From positions 1 to 40,711 of the forward strand of contig QHNJ01000016.1 of the NCBI GenBank assembly GCA_003218395.1: a stretch of DNA of 40,711 bases, given 5' to 3'. Shown one piece after another: positions 33,492 through 40,711 of this stretch. The notes beneath the pieces are model-generated. The model was given only the letters and a program-made list of their open reading frames with translations. It was not told where the DNA came from and ran no database searches. How positions within the stretch are numbered: position 1 is the stretch's first letter; every line of letters starts with the position of its first letter. The translations under genes and the position numbers were made by a program. The stretch comes from Verrucomicrobiota bacterium (lineage in GTDB: Bacteria; Verrucomicrobiota; Verrucomicrobiia; Chthoniobacterales; UBA10450).

Positions 33492-34478
33492 ATGAATCGT
33501 CGTCTCTCGCTCGACGCACACGAACAAAGCTGGCCTTTAGACGAACCTTTTCGCATTGCGCGTGGCACTCGCAAGGAAGCGCGAGTCGTCGTCGTGACAA
33601 TAAGCGACGGGCAACACAGCGGACGCGGCGAGGCGGTCCCTCTTGCGCGTTACAAACAAAGCGCGGCGTCGGTTTTGGCGCAGATCGAATCGATGAAAAG
33701 CGTACCGAGTTTGGATCGACAGCAGATCCAACACCTGCTGCCGGCGGGGGCTGCACGTAATGCGTTGGACTGCGCGTTATGGGACGTTGAAGCGAAGGCT
33801 TCCGGCAAACGCGTCTGGGAACTGGCGAACATCCCGATCGTTCCTGCCGTTGAAACGTCGCTTACGATTAGTCTGGATACGGCGGCCGCAATGGCGACAG
33901 CAGCCAAAGCAAATGCGAATGCTCCCATCCTGAAACTCAAACTTGGAGGCGACAACGTGGATCTTCCGCGAGTCGAAGCTGTGCGCGAGGCGGCGCCCGC
34001 GGCGCGTCTGCTCATCGACGCTAACGAGTCATGGTCTCCTTTGCATTATCGCAACATTGTTCCGGCGTTGAGCGGATTAGGTGTTGAGCTGATCGAACAA
34101 CCTTTTCCTGCGAACGGCGATGAGGTCCTCGAAACTCTGGATCATCCTGTTCCAGTCTGCGCGGACGAAAGTTGCCATACCAGTGCCGATCTTCGCCGCC
34201 TAACGAATCGCTACGAAGTGCTTAACGTAAAACTGGACAAAACTGGAGGGCTAACGGAAGCGCTGCTCTTGAGCGAGCGAGCGCGAGAAAGCGGATTCAA
34301 ATTACTGATCGGTTGCATGGTCTGCACATCTTTGGGAATCGCTCCGGCTCGGCTTCTCGCGAGCGCCGCGGATTACGTGGACCTGGACGGGCCCTTGCTT
34401 CTTGCCGGCGATCGTCATCATCGACTATCGTATCGGGCAGGAAAAATAGTTCTTCCCTCTCGCGACCTCTGGGGCTGA
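33492..34478 (+). CDS. Dipeptide epimerase (enolase superfamily)
   Basis: This 328-residue enzyme is of the muconate-lactonizing/dipeptide-epimerase group. It starts MNRRLSLDAHEQSWPLDEPF. Visible active-site blocks are the K-x-K in ILKLKLGGD, the metal-ligand blocks LLIDANESW, VELIEQPFP and VCADESCH, and the second Lys in EVLNVKLDKTGG, with LIGCMVCTS near the end. It likely epimerises L-Ala-D/L-Glu or a related dipeptide from peptidoglycan recycling; N-acyl amino acid racemase activity is possible. No clear ribosome site is seen, because repeat A lies just upstream. Confidence 0.85.
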   Translation: MNRRLSLDAHEQSWPLDEPFRIARGTRKEARVVVVTISDGQHSGRGEAVPLARYKQSAASVLAQIESMKSVPSLDRQQIQHLLPAGAARNALDCALWDVEAKASGKRVWELANIPIVPAVETSLTISLDTAAAMATAAKANANAPILKLKLGGDNVDLPRVEAVREAAPAARLLIDANESWSPLHYRNIVPALSGLGVELIEQPFPANGDEVLETLDHPVPVCADESCHTSADLRRLTNRYEVLNVKLDKTGGLTEALLLSERARESGFKLLIGCMVCTSLGIAPARLLASAADYVDLDGPLLLAGDRHHRLSYRAGKIVLPSRDLWG

Positions 34479-34576
34479 CTGCGCCTGGATTCGTCGCGCT
34501 GAATTGACGTGAAGGCAATCTTTTCCGAGTCCTTTCCCTCACCAGAATCTTCGCGTTTTGATCGCCAGCGCGTAAA

Positions 34577-36295
34577 GTGCAGGAAGTGACGCCGGACGAA
34601 CAGAGAGACGAGCAGTTTTATCGCGACACGGAAAATATCGCGTTTCCGAAGCTGGACGATCACCAGCTTTCTCTGCTTGAGCCATTGGCAGAGAGACGCG
34701 TGCTAAAACGTGGCGACCTGATTTTCAAAGCCGGGCAGCGCGACCTTGGTCTGACCATTATCTTGCGCGGCGAGGTCGAGGCTTTCGAGTCGCGCGATGG
34801 CACGGAACAAATCCTCGCCACTGCACGCGAGCGCGATTTCATTGGCGATGTCGCGATGTTGCAGGGCACGTCGGCCTTGGCCACGGTGCGGGTAACCTCG
34901 CCGGAAGCCGAGATACTCCACGTGCCCACGGCCGAACTCCGGCGCGCGTTCGCCGAATTGCCCGGTGTGAGCGAGGTCATCGTAAAGGCATTGATCATGC
35001 GTCGCAAGCGACTGCGACGCGATCGGGAGTTTGCCGGGTTGCGCGTTCTCGCTGCAAGCGGCACACGCGAAGGCCGTCAACTCGATGATTTCCTCGACAA
35101 AAATCGTATCCCGCATCGGCTCATCGAATTTGAGAGCGAACAAGGACAGGCATTGAGCAAACGTCTGCACTTAACCAGTCGCGACTTGCCCGCGCTGATT
35201 ACTGCGGCCGGCGCTCCTTTGCGAAGACCTTCATTGCGCGAAGTCGCGCAGGTGGCCGGTTTGCTCCGTCCACTTGCATTCGAGAATGAAAACGAAATCA
35301 TGTCGGACCTGACAATCGTCGGGGCAGGTCCGGCCGGCCTTGCCGCGGCCGTTTACGCCGCCTCCGAGGGATTGTGCACCGTCGTCTTGGAAAGTTATGC
35401 TCCGGGCGGTCAGGCTGGTTCCTCCTCTCTGATCGAAAACTTTTTTGGTTTCCCGACCGGGGTTAGTGGCGGCGATTTGACCTGGCTCGCGCAGCTTCAG
35501 GCGTATCGGTTCGGCGCGAAATTTTCCACGCCAGCGCAAGCGCTCTCGCTTCAGTACGATGCCGGCGACGAATACCGTGCCTGTCTTCAAGTTGAAGGTT
35601 GCTCAGCTGTGCTCCGAACAAAAAGCGTCCTGATCGCGACCGGCGCGGATTACCGCCGGCTGGATGCGGAGGGGCGCGAGCAGTTTGAGAATATGGGTGT
35701 TTACTACGCTGCGACGGCAATGGAAGGTCAGATTTGTCGAGGGGAAACCGTCATCGTCGTTGGTAGCGGCAATTCAGCGGGCCAGGCCACGATGTTCCTT
35801 TCCGATGGCGCCGCCAAAGTGTTGCTCGTAATTCGCGGCGACAATCTCTCTAAAATGTCGAGCTATCTTTCGCGACGGGTCGAAGCACAAAAGAACATCG
35901 AAATTCTTTATCACACTCAAATTCGAAAAATGCTTGGGAACAAAATGCTCGAAGAAGCCGAGCTGGAAAATACAAGGACGGGCGAGCGGCGCGTTGTCCG
36001 AACACCCGCGATTTTTTCCATGATCGGCGCAAACCCATGCACCGAGTGGCTGCCACTCGAGATCGAGCGCGACGAAAAAGGATTCATCAAGACGGGATCG
36101 GAGGTGGCGAACGCGCCGGCTTGGAAAGAGAACAAACGCCAACCGGGCCCGCTCGAGACCAGCCTTCCCAACATTTTTGCCGCAGGCGATGTCCGATCCG
36201 GTTCGGTCAAACGTTGTGCAGCTGCTGTCGGCGAAGGCGGGATGGCTGTCGCTGGCGTGCAAATCGCCCTAGCTGCATCAGCCGATCGCGCTTAA
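34577..36295 (+). CDS. Cyclic-nucleotide-binding / thioredoxin-reductase-like flavoprotein
   Basis: This 572-residue fusion has three parts. Residues about 25-145 form a CRP-like cyclic-nucleotide-binding domain (LKRGDLIFKAGQRDLGLTII, LRGEVEAFE, GDVAMLQGTSALATVR). Residues about 155-230 are a degenerate glutaredoxin-like domain without CxxC. Residues about 243-570 are an FAD/NAD(P)H oxidoreductase with GAGPAG (249-254) and GSGNSAGQA (396-404). The thioredoxin-reductase CxxC position reads YAATA (377-381), so no disulfide chemistry is expected there. A late GDVRSGSVKR block is the FAD-contact motif. The start is a GTG. Regulation by a cyclic nucleotide is inferred. Confidence 0.85.
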   Translation: MQEVTPDEQRDEQFYRDTENIAFPKLDDHQLSLLEPLAERRVLKRGDLIFKAGQRDLGLTIILRGEVEAFESRDGTEQILATARERDFIGDVAMLQGTSALATVRVTSPEAEILHVPTAELRRAFAELPGVSEVIVKALIMRRKRLRRDREFAGLRVLAASGTREGRQLDDFLDKNRIPHRLIEFESEQGQALSKRLHLTSRDLPALITAAGAPLRRPSLREVAQVAGLLRPLAFENENEIMSDLTIVGAGPAGLAAAVYAASEGLCTVVLESYAPGGQAGSSSLIENFFGFPTGVSGGDLTWLAQLQAYRFGAKFSTPAQALSLQYDAGDEYRACLQVEGCSAVLRTKSVLIATGADYRRLDAEGREQFENMGVYYAATAMEGQICRGETVIVVGSGNSAGQATMFLSDGAAKVLLVIRGDNLSKMSSYLSRRVEAQKNIEILYHTQIRKMLGNKMLEEAELENTRTGERRVVRTPAIFSMIGANPCTEWLPLEIERDEKGFIKTGSEVANAPAWKENKRQPGPLETSLPNIFAAGDVRSGSVKRCAAAVGEGGMAVAGVQIALAASADRA

Positions 36296-36307
36296 GCCAC
36301 TCCGGAT

Positions 36308-37192
36308 TCACAGAAACTTAATCTGCGCGTCAGTCGTTTCTTTCGGTCGCTCCTCCAAGATCCAATGACCCGTGTTCGGCAGCACGACAACAGTGACGTT
36401 ATCAGCGACCAGCTTCATCTGCGCAGCGAGCTCATTCCCTAACGACTTCTCGCCGCCGATCGACAGGACCGGCATCGTAAGTTTCGTTTGCGAAAGTTGA
36501 GAAAAATCTTTGGAGAGTTGCGGCCACGACGCAAAATAGGCCCACGCAGCCCGCATCCGGCCCGGCTTTGAATAGGCTTCGGTGTAAGCTTTTCGATCTG
36601 CTTCGGGAATCGAACGGGTTTTATTGGCGGCGAAAACGTTCCAGAAATATTCGAAGTAAATGCGCTCCCGTCCTTTCACCAAAGCTTCCGGGTATTCGCC
36701 GTTGAAACGAAAATGCCAGATATTCGGAGCGTTGTAGATAGCCTGCCATCCAGGAACGCCCGGAAGAAATGCATCCATCACTGCGAGCTTCTCGGTCTCG
36801 TTAGGAAATTGCGCGGCATACGCGTACGCCACCATCAATCCGATGTCATGCCCGACCACGCGCGCCTTTTCGATCTTCAACGACCGAACGAGCTCATGGA
36901 TTTGCCTCGCAGCGCTCAGCATGTCGATCTTCTCTGGAATTGATGAATCACCAATGCCCGCCAGGTCCGGCGCTATCACGGTGAACTTTTCCGCCAGCAA
37001 CGGAATGATCGGCTGCCACATCCGCGACGTTTCCGCGAATCCGTGCAGCAAAATCACTACCGGCCCATGACCCGCCGTCAGAAAATGCAACTGCACGTTG
37101 TCGATCTTTGCGTCGCGCGGGTTGACTCCTCGTTCCGCATGGACCGAGCCGAGCGAAACGATAATCGCGATTAAAGAATAAAGTACGCGCAC
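36308..37192 (-). CDS. Exported alpha/beta hydrolase (epoxide hydrolase/dehalogenase-like)
   Basis: This 294-residue enzyme has a signal peptide (MRVLYSLIAIIVSLGSVHAE). The oxyanion block is HGFAE (50-54), the candidate nucleophile Asp116 is in VVGHDIG, and the late His is in NTGHWILEERP. An Asp nucleophile points to the epoxide hydrolase/haloalkane dehalogenase branch rather than esterases. The substrate is unknown. It is followed on the same strand by no close gene; another hydrolase starts upstream at 38312. Confidence 0.85.
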   Translation of the reverse strand: MRVLYSLIAIIVSLGSVHAERGVNPRDAKIDNVQLHFLTAGHGPVVILLHGFAETSRMWQPIIPLLAEKFTVIAPDLAGIGDSSIPEKIDMLSAARQIHELVRSLKIEKARVVGHDIGLMVAYAYAAQFPNETEKLAVMDAFLPGVPGWQAIYNAPNIWHFRFNGEYPEALVKGRERIYFEYFWNVFAANKTRSIPEADRKAYTEAYSKPGRMRAAWAYFASWPQLSKDFSQLSQTKLTMPVLSIGGEKSLGNELAAQMKLVADNVTVVVLPNTGHWILEERPKETTDAQIKFL

Positions 37193-37367
37193 GGAAACTA
37201 GTATGACACCCTGCCACTCGATTCCAATTCCCGTTACATCTGAGCGAAAACGATCTGCATCGTAAGCCGCTTATGATGGATGAAGAAAATGCGAGATAGT
37301 CTCCAGCGGTCAAAGGGCCGTCCGGCTGCATCGCTTCGTAACATTCCCGCGCAGTTTGTTTCCGGCG

Positions 37368-38312
37368 CTACTTCATGAAGCCGCGAACGAGCTGCGCAAT
37401 CTCATCTGGAGCCGTGTCCAACGCGAAGTGACCGGCATCGAGGACGTGGACTTCGGCCTTCGGCACGTCCTTCCGGTAGCGTTCAGGTTCACCGGGGTCG
37501 AATGAGAGGTCACATTTTCCCCAAATGACCAGCAGGCGCGGCTGCTTCTCGCGCATCCATGCTTGCCACTTCGGGTAGGCGTCGACGTTTGTGCGGTAGT
37601 CGTAAAACAGGTCGCTTTGAATGTCCGCCTGGCCCGGCTGACTCAGGAACGCGAACTCGTCCGTCCACAGATCAGGGTCGTAGCGATCCACGTTGGAATC
37701 GTTCCCGACGTGACGCGTCCGCGTGGTTTGCAGCGATAAGAGATTTGTCCGAAGCGCCTTTTCGTTAGCAACTCGATCGGCCCAAAATGCTCGCCGCGTT
37801 TTCCAATTCGCTCCAAGGCCTTCATTATGCGCCACCGCGTCCTGGACGATGAGAGCTTCTACGCGCTCCGGATGGGCTAACGCCATGCGAAAACCGACAG
37901 GACCACCGTAATCCTGCATGTAAAGGGTGTAACGCGAGAGCCCGAGCGCTTCAGTGAAATGGTTAATGACCTCGGCAAGGTGATCGAACGTGTATACGAA
38001 TTTCTTCGGGTCGGGCCAGTCGCTGTTCCCAAAGCCCGGATAATCCGGCGCGACGAGGTGATAATGATCGGAAAGCCGGGCGAAGAGCGGCTCGAACATT
38101 CGCGATGAAGAGGGAAGTCCGTGCAATAAGAGAATCGTCGGCGCATCTTTCGGGCCAGCCTCTCTATAAAAGATCGAGAGCCCATCTATCTGTGTCGTGC
38201 GATAAAAAGTCGGGTGTTCCACGGGACGTTCCTTTCCTTGGGCTTGGGAGAGCAATTGAAACGATGCGAGCATCACTCCGGTGGCGCCGGTAACGAACGA
38301 CACCTTACTCAT
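37368..38312 (-). CDS. Exported alpha/beta hydrolase (epoxide hydrolase/dehalogenase-like)
   Basis: This 314-residue enzyme has a signal-like N-terminus (VSFVTGATGVMLASFQLLSQ), HGLPSS (64-69), candidate nucleophile Asp134 in LYMQDYGGPVG, and late VLDAGHFALD with the His. It belongs to the same branch as its neighbour at 36308 but is not close to it in sequence, so this is an old pair. Both are on the minus strand, 175 nt apart, a gap with nothing recognised. Confidence 0.85.
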   Translation of the reverse strand: MSKVSFVTGATGVMLASFQLLSQAQGKERPVEHPTFYRTTQIDGLSIFYREAGPKDAPTILLLHGLPSSSRMFEPLFARLSDHYHLVAPDYPGFGNSDWPDPKKFVYTFDHLAEVINHFTEALGLSRYTLYMQDYGGPVGFRMALAHPERVEALIVQDAVAHNEGLGANWKTRRAFWADRVANEKALRTNLLSLQTTRTRHVGNDSNVDRYDPDLWTDEFAFLSQPGQADIQSDLFYDYRTNVDAYPKWQAWMREKQPRLLVIWGKCDLSFDPGEPERYRKDVPKAEVHVLDAGHFALDTAPDEIAQLVRGFMK

Positions 38313-38360
38313 GAGTATTTTTCCGTTGAAGCCCGCTCTGTTCCTCGCGTTCCTGGCCTC

Positions 38361-38388
38361 TCAACTCTCAACCATCAACTATCAACTT
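38361..38388. repeat. Heptameric tandem repeat (TCAACNN x4)
   Basis: Four direct 7-bp units, TCAACTC, TCAACCA, TCAACTA and TCAACTT, run without a gap. They lie between the hydrolase and the DUF4440-like gene. A second, unrelated heptamer array is at 39579. A degraded repeat B unit follows at 38421. Short ORFs across the array are shadows. Confidence 0.7.
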
Positions 38389-38517
38389 TCTTCTGGCCAG
38401 TCGCCCGCCACTGACGTGCCAAGCCGTAGCCTTGACGAGGCTGGTCACATGTCACTCGTCTGTTCAAAAAAACCCGTCACTATTGCGGTCGTCACTGGCG
38501 ACCAATATGATCGCGAG

Positions 38518-38976
38518 ATGTTAAAGGCGATCCCATTTCTTGTCGTGCTGGCAGCGACTGTTTTCGCGCAAGATTCGGCCAAGGACGAAGCGCAAATCTG
38601 GAATCTCGAGAAAGCGTACTGGGAATACGTCAAAGCGAACGACCTGGAAAAGTATCGCGCGCTGTGGCACGAGGATTTCGTTGGCTGGCCGCTTGTTAGT
38701 ACAGCGCCCGTGCGAAAAAGTCATATCACCGATTGGATCACCGCGAACACGTCCAAAGACGTGAAGTTGCAATCGTTCTCGATCGAGCAATTAGCGATTC
38801 GGGTAACCGGCGATATCGCGATCGATCATTATCGAATCAAAGCGAACTGGGCCAGTAGCGAGGGAGCCGAAGCCCGAACCGACGCATTGCGGATCACGCA
38901 TACCTGGATCCGCACTCGCGGCACATGGCAAATCATTGGCGGTATGTCCGCACCGGTGAACGCGAACGGTCAGTAG
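38518..38976 (+). CDS. Exported DUF4440/SnoaL-like protein
   Basis: This protein of about 152 residues has a signal peptide (MLKAIPFLVVLAATVFAQDS) and an NTF2-like domain: IWNLEKAYWEYVKANDLEKY, ALWHEDFVGWPL, HYRIKANWAS and THTWIRTRGTWQIIGGMSA. The start at ATG 38518 is set by the signal peptide. The longer in-frame ORF from 38281 crosses the heptamer repeat and was rejected. It is probably a periplasmic binding or hydrolase-like protein of unknown ligand. Confidence 0.8.
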   Translation: MLKAIPFLVVLAATVFAQDSAKDEAQIWNLEKAYWEYVKANDLEKYRALWHEDFVGWPLVSTAPVRKSHITDWITANTSKDVKLQSFSIEQLAIRVTGDIAIDHYRIKANWASSEGAEARTDALRITHTWIRTRGTWQIIGGMSAPVNANGQ

Positions 38977-38995
38977 CCCGTGTTGAAGTTGTCAC

Positions 38996-39553
38996 ATGGC
39001 TTCGGTCGTTTTTCTTCGTGCGGTGAACGTCGGCAAAGCGAATCGATGCCAGCCGGCATCGATCGCTAAGGATTTGGCGAAGTTCGGCGTCGTAAACATT
39101 GGCGCGGTCGGCACGTTTGTGGTGCGCGAACATGTGAGCGAATCAACACTTCGTCGCGTGCTCGCGCGAAAGCTGCCATTCAAATGCGAGATCATGATTT
39201 GTCCGGCGCGCGACATCATTAAACTTTCATCGAAGGATCCATTCTCAGAACAACCCTCGGGCCCGAACATAACTCGGTTCGTGAACGTGTTAGCCAAACC
39301 ACTTCGCGCGCTGCCTCCTCTTCCTCTTAGTCTACCCTCGGACGACGACTGGCTGCTGAAGATTATTGCGATCCAGGACAGATTCGTCTTGGGCCTGTAT
39401 CGCCGTCAGATGAAGGCAATCAGTTATCTCGGCAAGATCGAGAAGCTCCTTGGCGTCGCTGCGACGACGCGCAATTGGAACACGATCGACAAAGTCGCAA
39501 CAATTCTTAGACAGAACTCTGAGAGTTTGGTTCAACAGAAGTCAACGAAGTAA
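38996..39553 (+). CDS. DUF1697 protein
   Basis: This 185-residue protein begins MASVVFLRAVNVGKANRCQP, the family's FLRAVNVG start block. It includes IGAVGTFVVRE, LPFKCEIMICPARDI and a late RNWNTIDKVATIL, typical of DUF1697 (TRNWNTV-like end). The function is unknown. It lies 19 nt after the exported NTF2-like gene. The tail (SESLVQQKSTK) runs into repeat-like sequence at 39541. Confidence 0.85.
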   Translation: MASVVFLRAVNVGKANRCQPASIAKDLAKFGVVNIGAVGTFVVREHVSESTLRRVLARKLPFKCEIMICPARDIIKLSSKDPFSEQPSGPNITRFVNVLAKPLRALPPLPLSLPSDDDWLLKIIAIQDRFVLGLYRRQMKAISYLGKIEKLLGVAATTRNWNTIDKVATILRQNSESLVQQKSTK

Positions 39554-39578
39554 ACAAAGGTCTAACTTCTGATTTCTT

Positions 39579-39606
39579 GTCACTTGTCATCAGTCACTGG
39601 TCACTT
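39579..39606. repeat. Heptameric tandem repeat (GTCACTN x4)
   Basis: Four 7-bp units, GTCACTT, GTCATCA, GTCACTG and GTCACTT, lie between the DUF1697 stop and the SDR remnant. The unit sequence differs from the 38361 array, but unit length and copy number are the same. Confidence 0.7.
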
Positions 39607-39608
39607 CT

Positions 39609-39869
39609 TCAGCTTTTCTTCGTAAAGAGGTGGTACGCGAACGATTCGGCAGGAATCGCGATCTCCCCATAATACTGGCGGATATTGTCGGCGATGTCCG
39701 GTTCGGTCACGCTGTTCGGCAGTTCCGTCGCGACTGCGCCCGGTGAGATGATCGTCGTGCGAATGTTGTACGATTTAACCTCCTGCCGGAATCCCTCGGC
39801 AGGGACGCGCACCGCGTGTTTGGTAGCCGCATAGACTGCGAACTCGGGCCCGACCTTATGTCCTGCCAC
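39609..39869 (-). pseudogene. SDR oxidoreductase, C-terminal-half remnant
   Basis: The fragment reads SVAGHKVGPEFAVYAATKHA (catalytic Tyr-x-x-x-Lys: YAATK), then VKSYNIRTTIISPGAVATEL and YYGEIAIPAESFA, after which family sequence stops. It lacks the Rossmann start and the last 20-30 residues. The first base triplet called Met is a GTG within SVAG, not a real start. It sits directly after the cyclophilin-like stop. An SDR N-terminus of the same length class lies at 40144-40314 on the other side of that gene. Confidence 0.75.
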
Positions 39870-39874
39870 AGATG

Positions 39875-40201
39875 TTATTGCTCATCGTGAAGCTCCATCG
39901 TGACTTTCACCGAGCCGGCGACATTGAGAGCCTCCACTCCGGAATCTATCTTTCCTATGACGATTATGCCGGGCTCGGGAATTTTCTCGCCGTCCTGGCG
40001 ATAGTAAACGGCTACGTCGTGAGAGGGAGACCAGTAAGCCAGGTCTCCAATTTGGTAAGTGTGCGTTCGCTTTCCTTTGTCCGAGATGGCGCGCGACAGA
40101 TGACCGAATTTTTCGCGGCGGAACAGGTCATTCATTGTGAGCGTTAGCGGCAACAGCGAAGCGAAATCGCGGGCGGTTGCGTTGTCGGCGAGAGTGGCGG
40201 T
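39875..40201 (-). pseudogene. Cyclophilin-like fold protein missing its start
   Basis: The sequence TATLADNATARDFASLLPLT, then LTMNDLFRREKFGHL and HTYQIGDLAYWSPSHDVAVY, followed by PGIIVIGKIDSGVEAL, matches small cyclophilin-like domain proteins of unknown function. The first 10-20 residues and the start codon are replaced by SDR N-terminal sequence in another frame. A TTG at 40228 opens the frame only by chance. The C-terminus (KVTMELHDEQ) is complete. Confidence 0.7.
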
Positions 40202-40314
40202 TTTGCGCCTGCGCGCGCAAAGGCCCAAGCGGTCGCGCGACCAATACCGCCACTTCCTCCAGTGATAAACGCCACCTTGCCGGTGAAGCTTCCATTCTCA
40301 TTCGTAGTAGCCAT
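40144..40314 (-). pseudogene. SDR oxidoreductase, N-terminal remnant
   Basis: ATG 40314 opens MATTNENGSFTGKVAFITGG, then SGGIGRATAWAFARAGA, the NAD(P)-binding start of a short-chain dehydrogenase. After about codon 38 it runs out of frame into the cyclophilin-like sequence and stops at 40144. It may be the front half of the same SDR whose back half is at 39609-39869, or of a second SDR. Confidence 0.75.
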
Positions 40315-40329
40315 ATCTGATTTGCGCAG

Positions 40330-40711
40330 TTAGCCTCTCATGCCCATGTCCATGACAAAACGATACCTGGCTTGTTTCGCAATGACTTTCGACCAAGCGT
40401 CGCTGATCCCATCCATCGGTATCTTTGTGATCTGCGGTTTGATCTTTTGGAGAGCGCAAAACTCCAGCATGTCCTGAGTTTCGCGGATGCCTCCTGTATT
40501 GGATCCAGCGAGGGCGGTTCGATTTAATACCGTGGTCATTTGTCCGTACTCATTTGGGGTCGTGAGTTTTCCGACCCCGACACGGCAGAGAGTTGCATCT
40601 CGCCTGAGAAGCGGAATGAACCTGTCCAAGTCGTGCTGGTAAGGAATGGTATCCAGAATAAAGTCAAAGGCTCTCTTGTACTTTGAGAAATCAACTCCAG
40701 ATTGATTGATG
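40330..40711 (-). CDS. Zinc-type NAD(P)-dependent alcohol dehydrogenase, C-terminal part (runs off the edge)
   Basis: The frame is open to the window edge and reads AFDFILDTIPYQHDLDRFIP, then LLRRDATLCRVGVG, GGIRETQDMLEFCALQKIKP and a normal C-terminus (QARYRFVMDMGMRG). This is the coenzyme-domain tail of a medium-chain, YahK/cinnamyl-alcohol-dehydrogenase-like enzyme that reduces aldehydes with NADPH. The catalytic zinc site would lie beyond 40711. It is upstream of the SDR remnant on the same strand. Confidence 0.85.
   Translation of the reverse strand, partial: INQSGVDFSKYKRAFDFILDTIPYQHDLDRFIPLLRRDATLCRVGVGKLTTPNEYGQMTTVLNRTALAGSNTGGIRETQDMLEFCALQKIKPQITKIPMDGISDAWSKVIAKQARYRFVMDMGMRG

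Noticed and set aside
38281-38517. N-terminal extension of the exported DUF4440-like protein
   Set aside because: It crosses the heptamer array and repeat B; the signal peptide at 38518 marks the start.
1-40711. CRISPR array, tRNA, rRNA, integrase or phage genes
   Set aside because: I looked for regularly spaced repeats, tRNA-like arms and mobile-element enzymes and found none I could support.

Overview
The window (about 56% G+C by eye) looks like a chromosomal accessory or housekeeping stretch from a soil bacterium. The protein families and the dispersed intergenic repeats suggest Verrucomicrobiota, possibly Chthoniobacterales-like. That placement is an inference from family resemblance, with no rRNA or marker gene to prove it. 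I see no rRNA, tRNA, CRISPR array, integrase or transposase.

Layout. 1-4.4 kb: an Lhr-type helicase gene on the minus strand, split by an out-of-frame internal deletion. 4.5-10.8 kb: an OsmC protein, a GNAT, DUF3175, a frameshifted membrane protein, a YdjM-like membrane protein, an acyltransferase-3, then a CMD/AhpD-like gene whose CxxC second cysteine is an in-frame TGA followed by a SECIS-like hairpin (candidate selenoprotein), gluconokinase and two small proteins. 11.1-14.9 kb: a two-gene membrane module with an in-frame TGA, repeat-rich intergenic DNA, a deletion-split AmmeMemoRadiSam radical SAM enzyme, and a second YdjM-like paralogue. 15-20.2 kb: archaemetzincin, an MBOAT plus SGNH O-acylation pair, a G+C-rich DUF6498 gene, and DNA-3-methyladenine glycosylase I. 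20.3-25.4 kb: a TPR/TolB-like membrane protein and an isochorismatase-like hydrolase, both broken, then a minus-strand ArsR-led operon (small membrane protein, DUF899, two SRPBCC proteins, a SnoaL-like protein). 25.4-30.4 kb: a cupin remnant, a nucleotidyltransferase with its small partner, an intact cupin with an FMN reductase, and a minus-strand TetR-controlled run (CMD/AhpD, TetR, small secreted peptide, DUF5519, NAD(P)-binding protein, DoxX) with a readable promoter and operator. 30.4-40.7 kb: GNAT, S9 peptidase, small membrane protein, dipeptide epimerase, a cyclic-nucleotide-domain/thioredoxin-reductase-like flavoprotein, two alpha/beta hydrolases, a secreted DUF4440-like protein, DUF1697, and at the right edge a scrambled SDR/cyclophilin-like segment beside a partial zinc alcohol dehydrogenase.

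Two themes stand out. First, the CMD selenoprotein candidate: a standard gene caller would split it into two short ORFs. Second, an unusual density of lesions in otherwise well-conserved genes: at least four out-of-frame internal losses, several of roughly 90-120 nt, plus single-base frameshifts and nonsense codons. This is either real gene decay or assembly error, and the sequence alone cannot decide. Stress, redox and detoxification functions recur (OsmC, two CMD proteins, DUF899, SRPBCC, cupins, FMN reductase, DoxX, Trx-reductase-like), mostly in small regulator-led operons.
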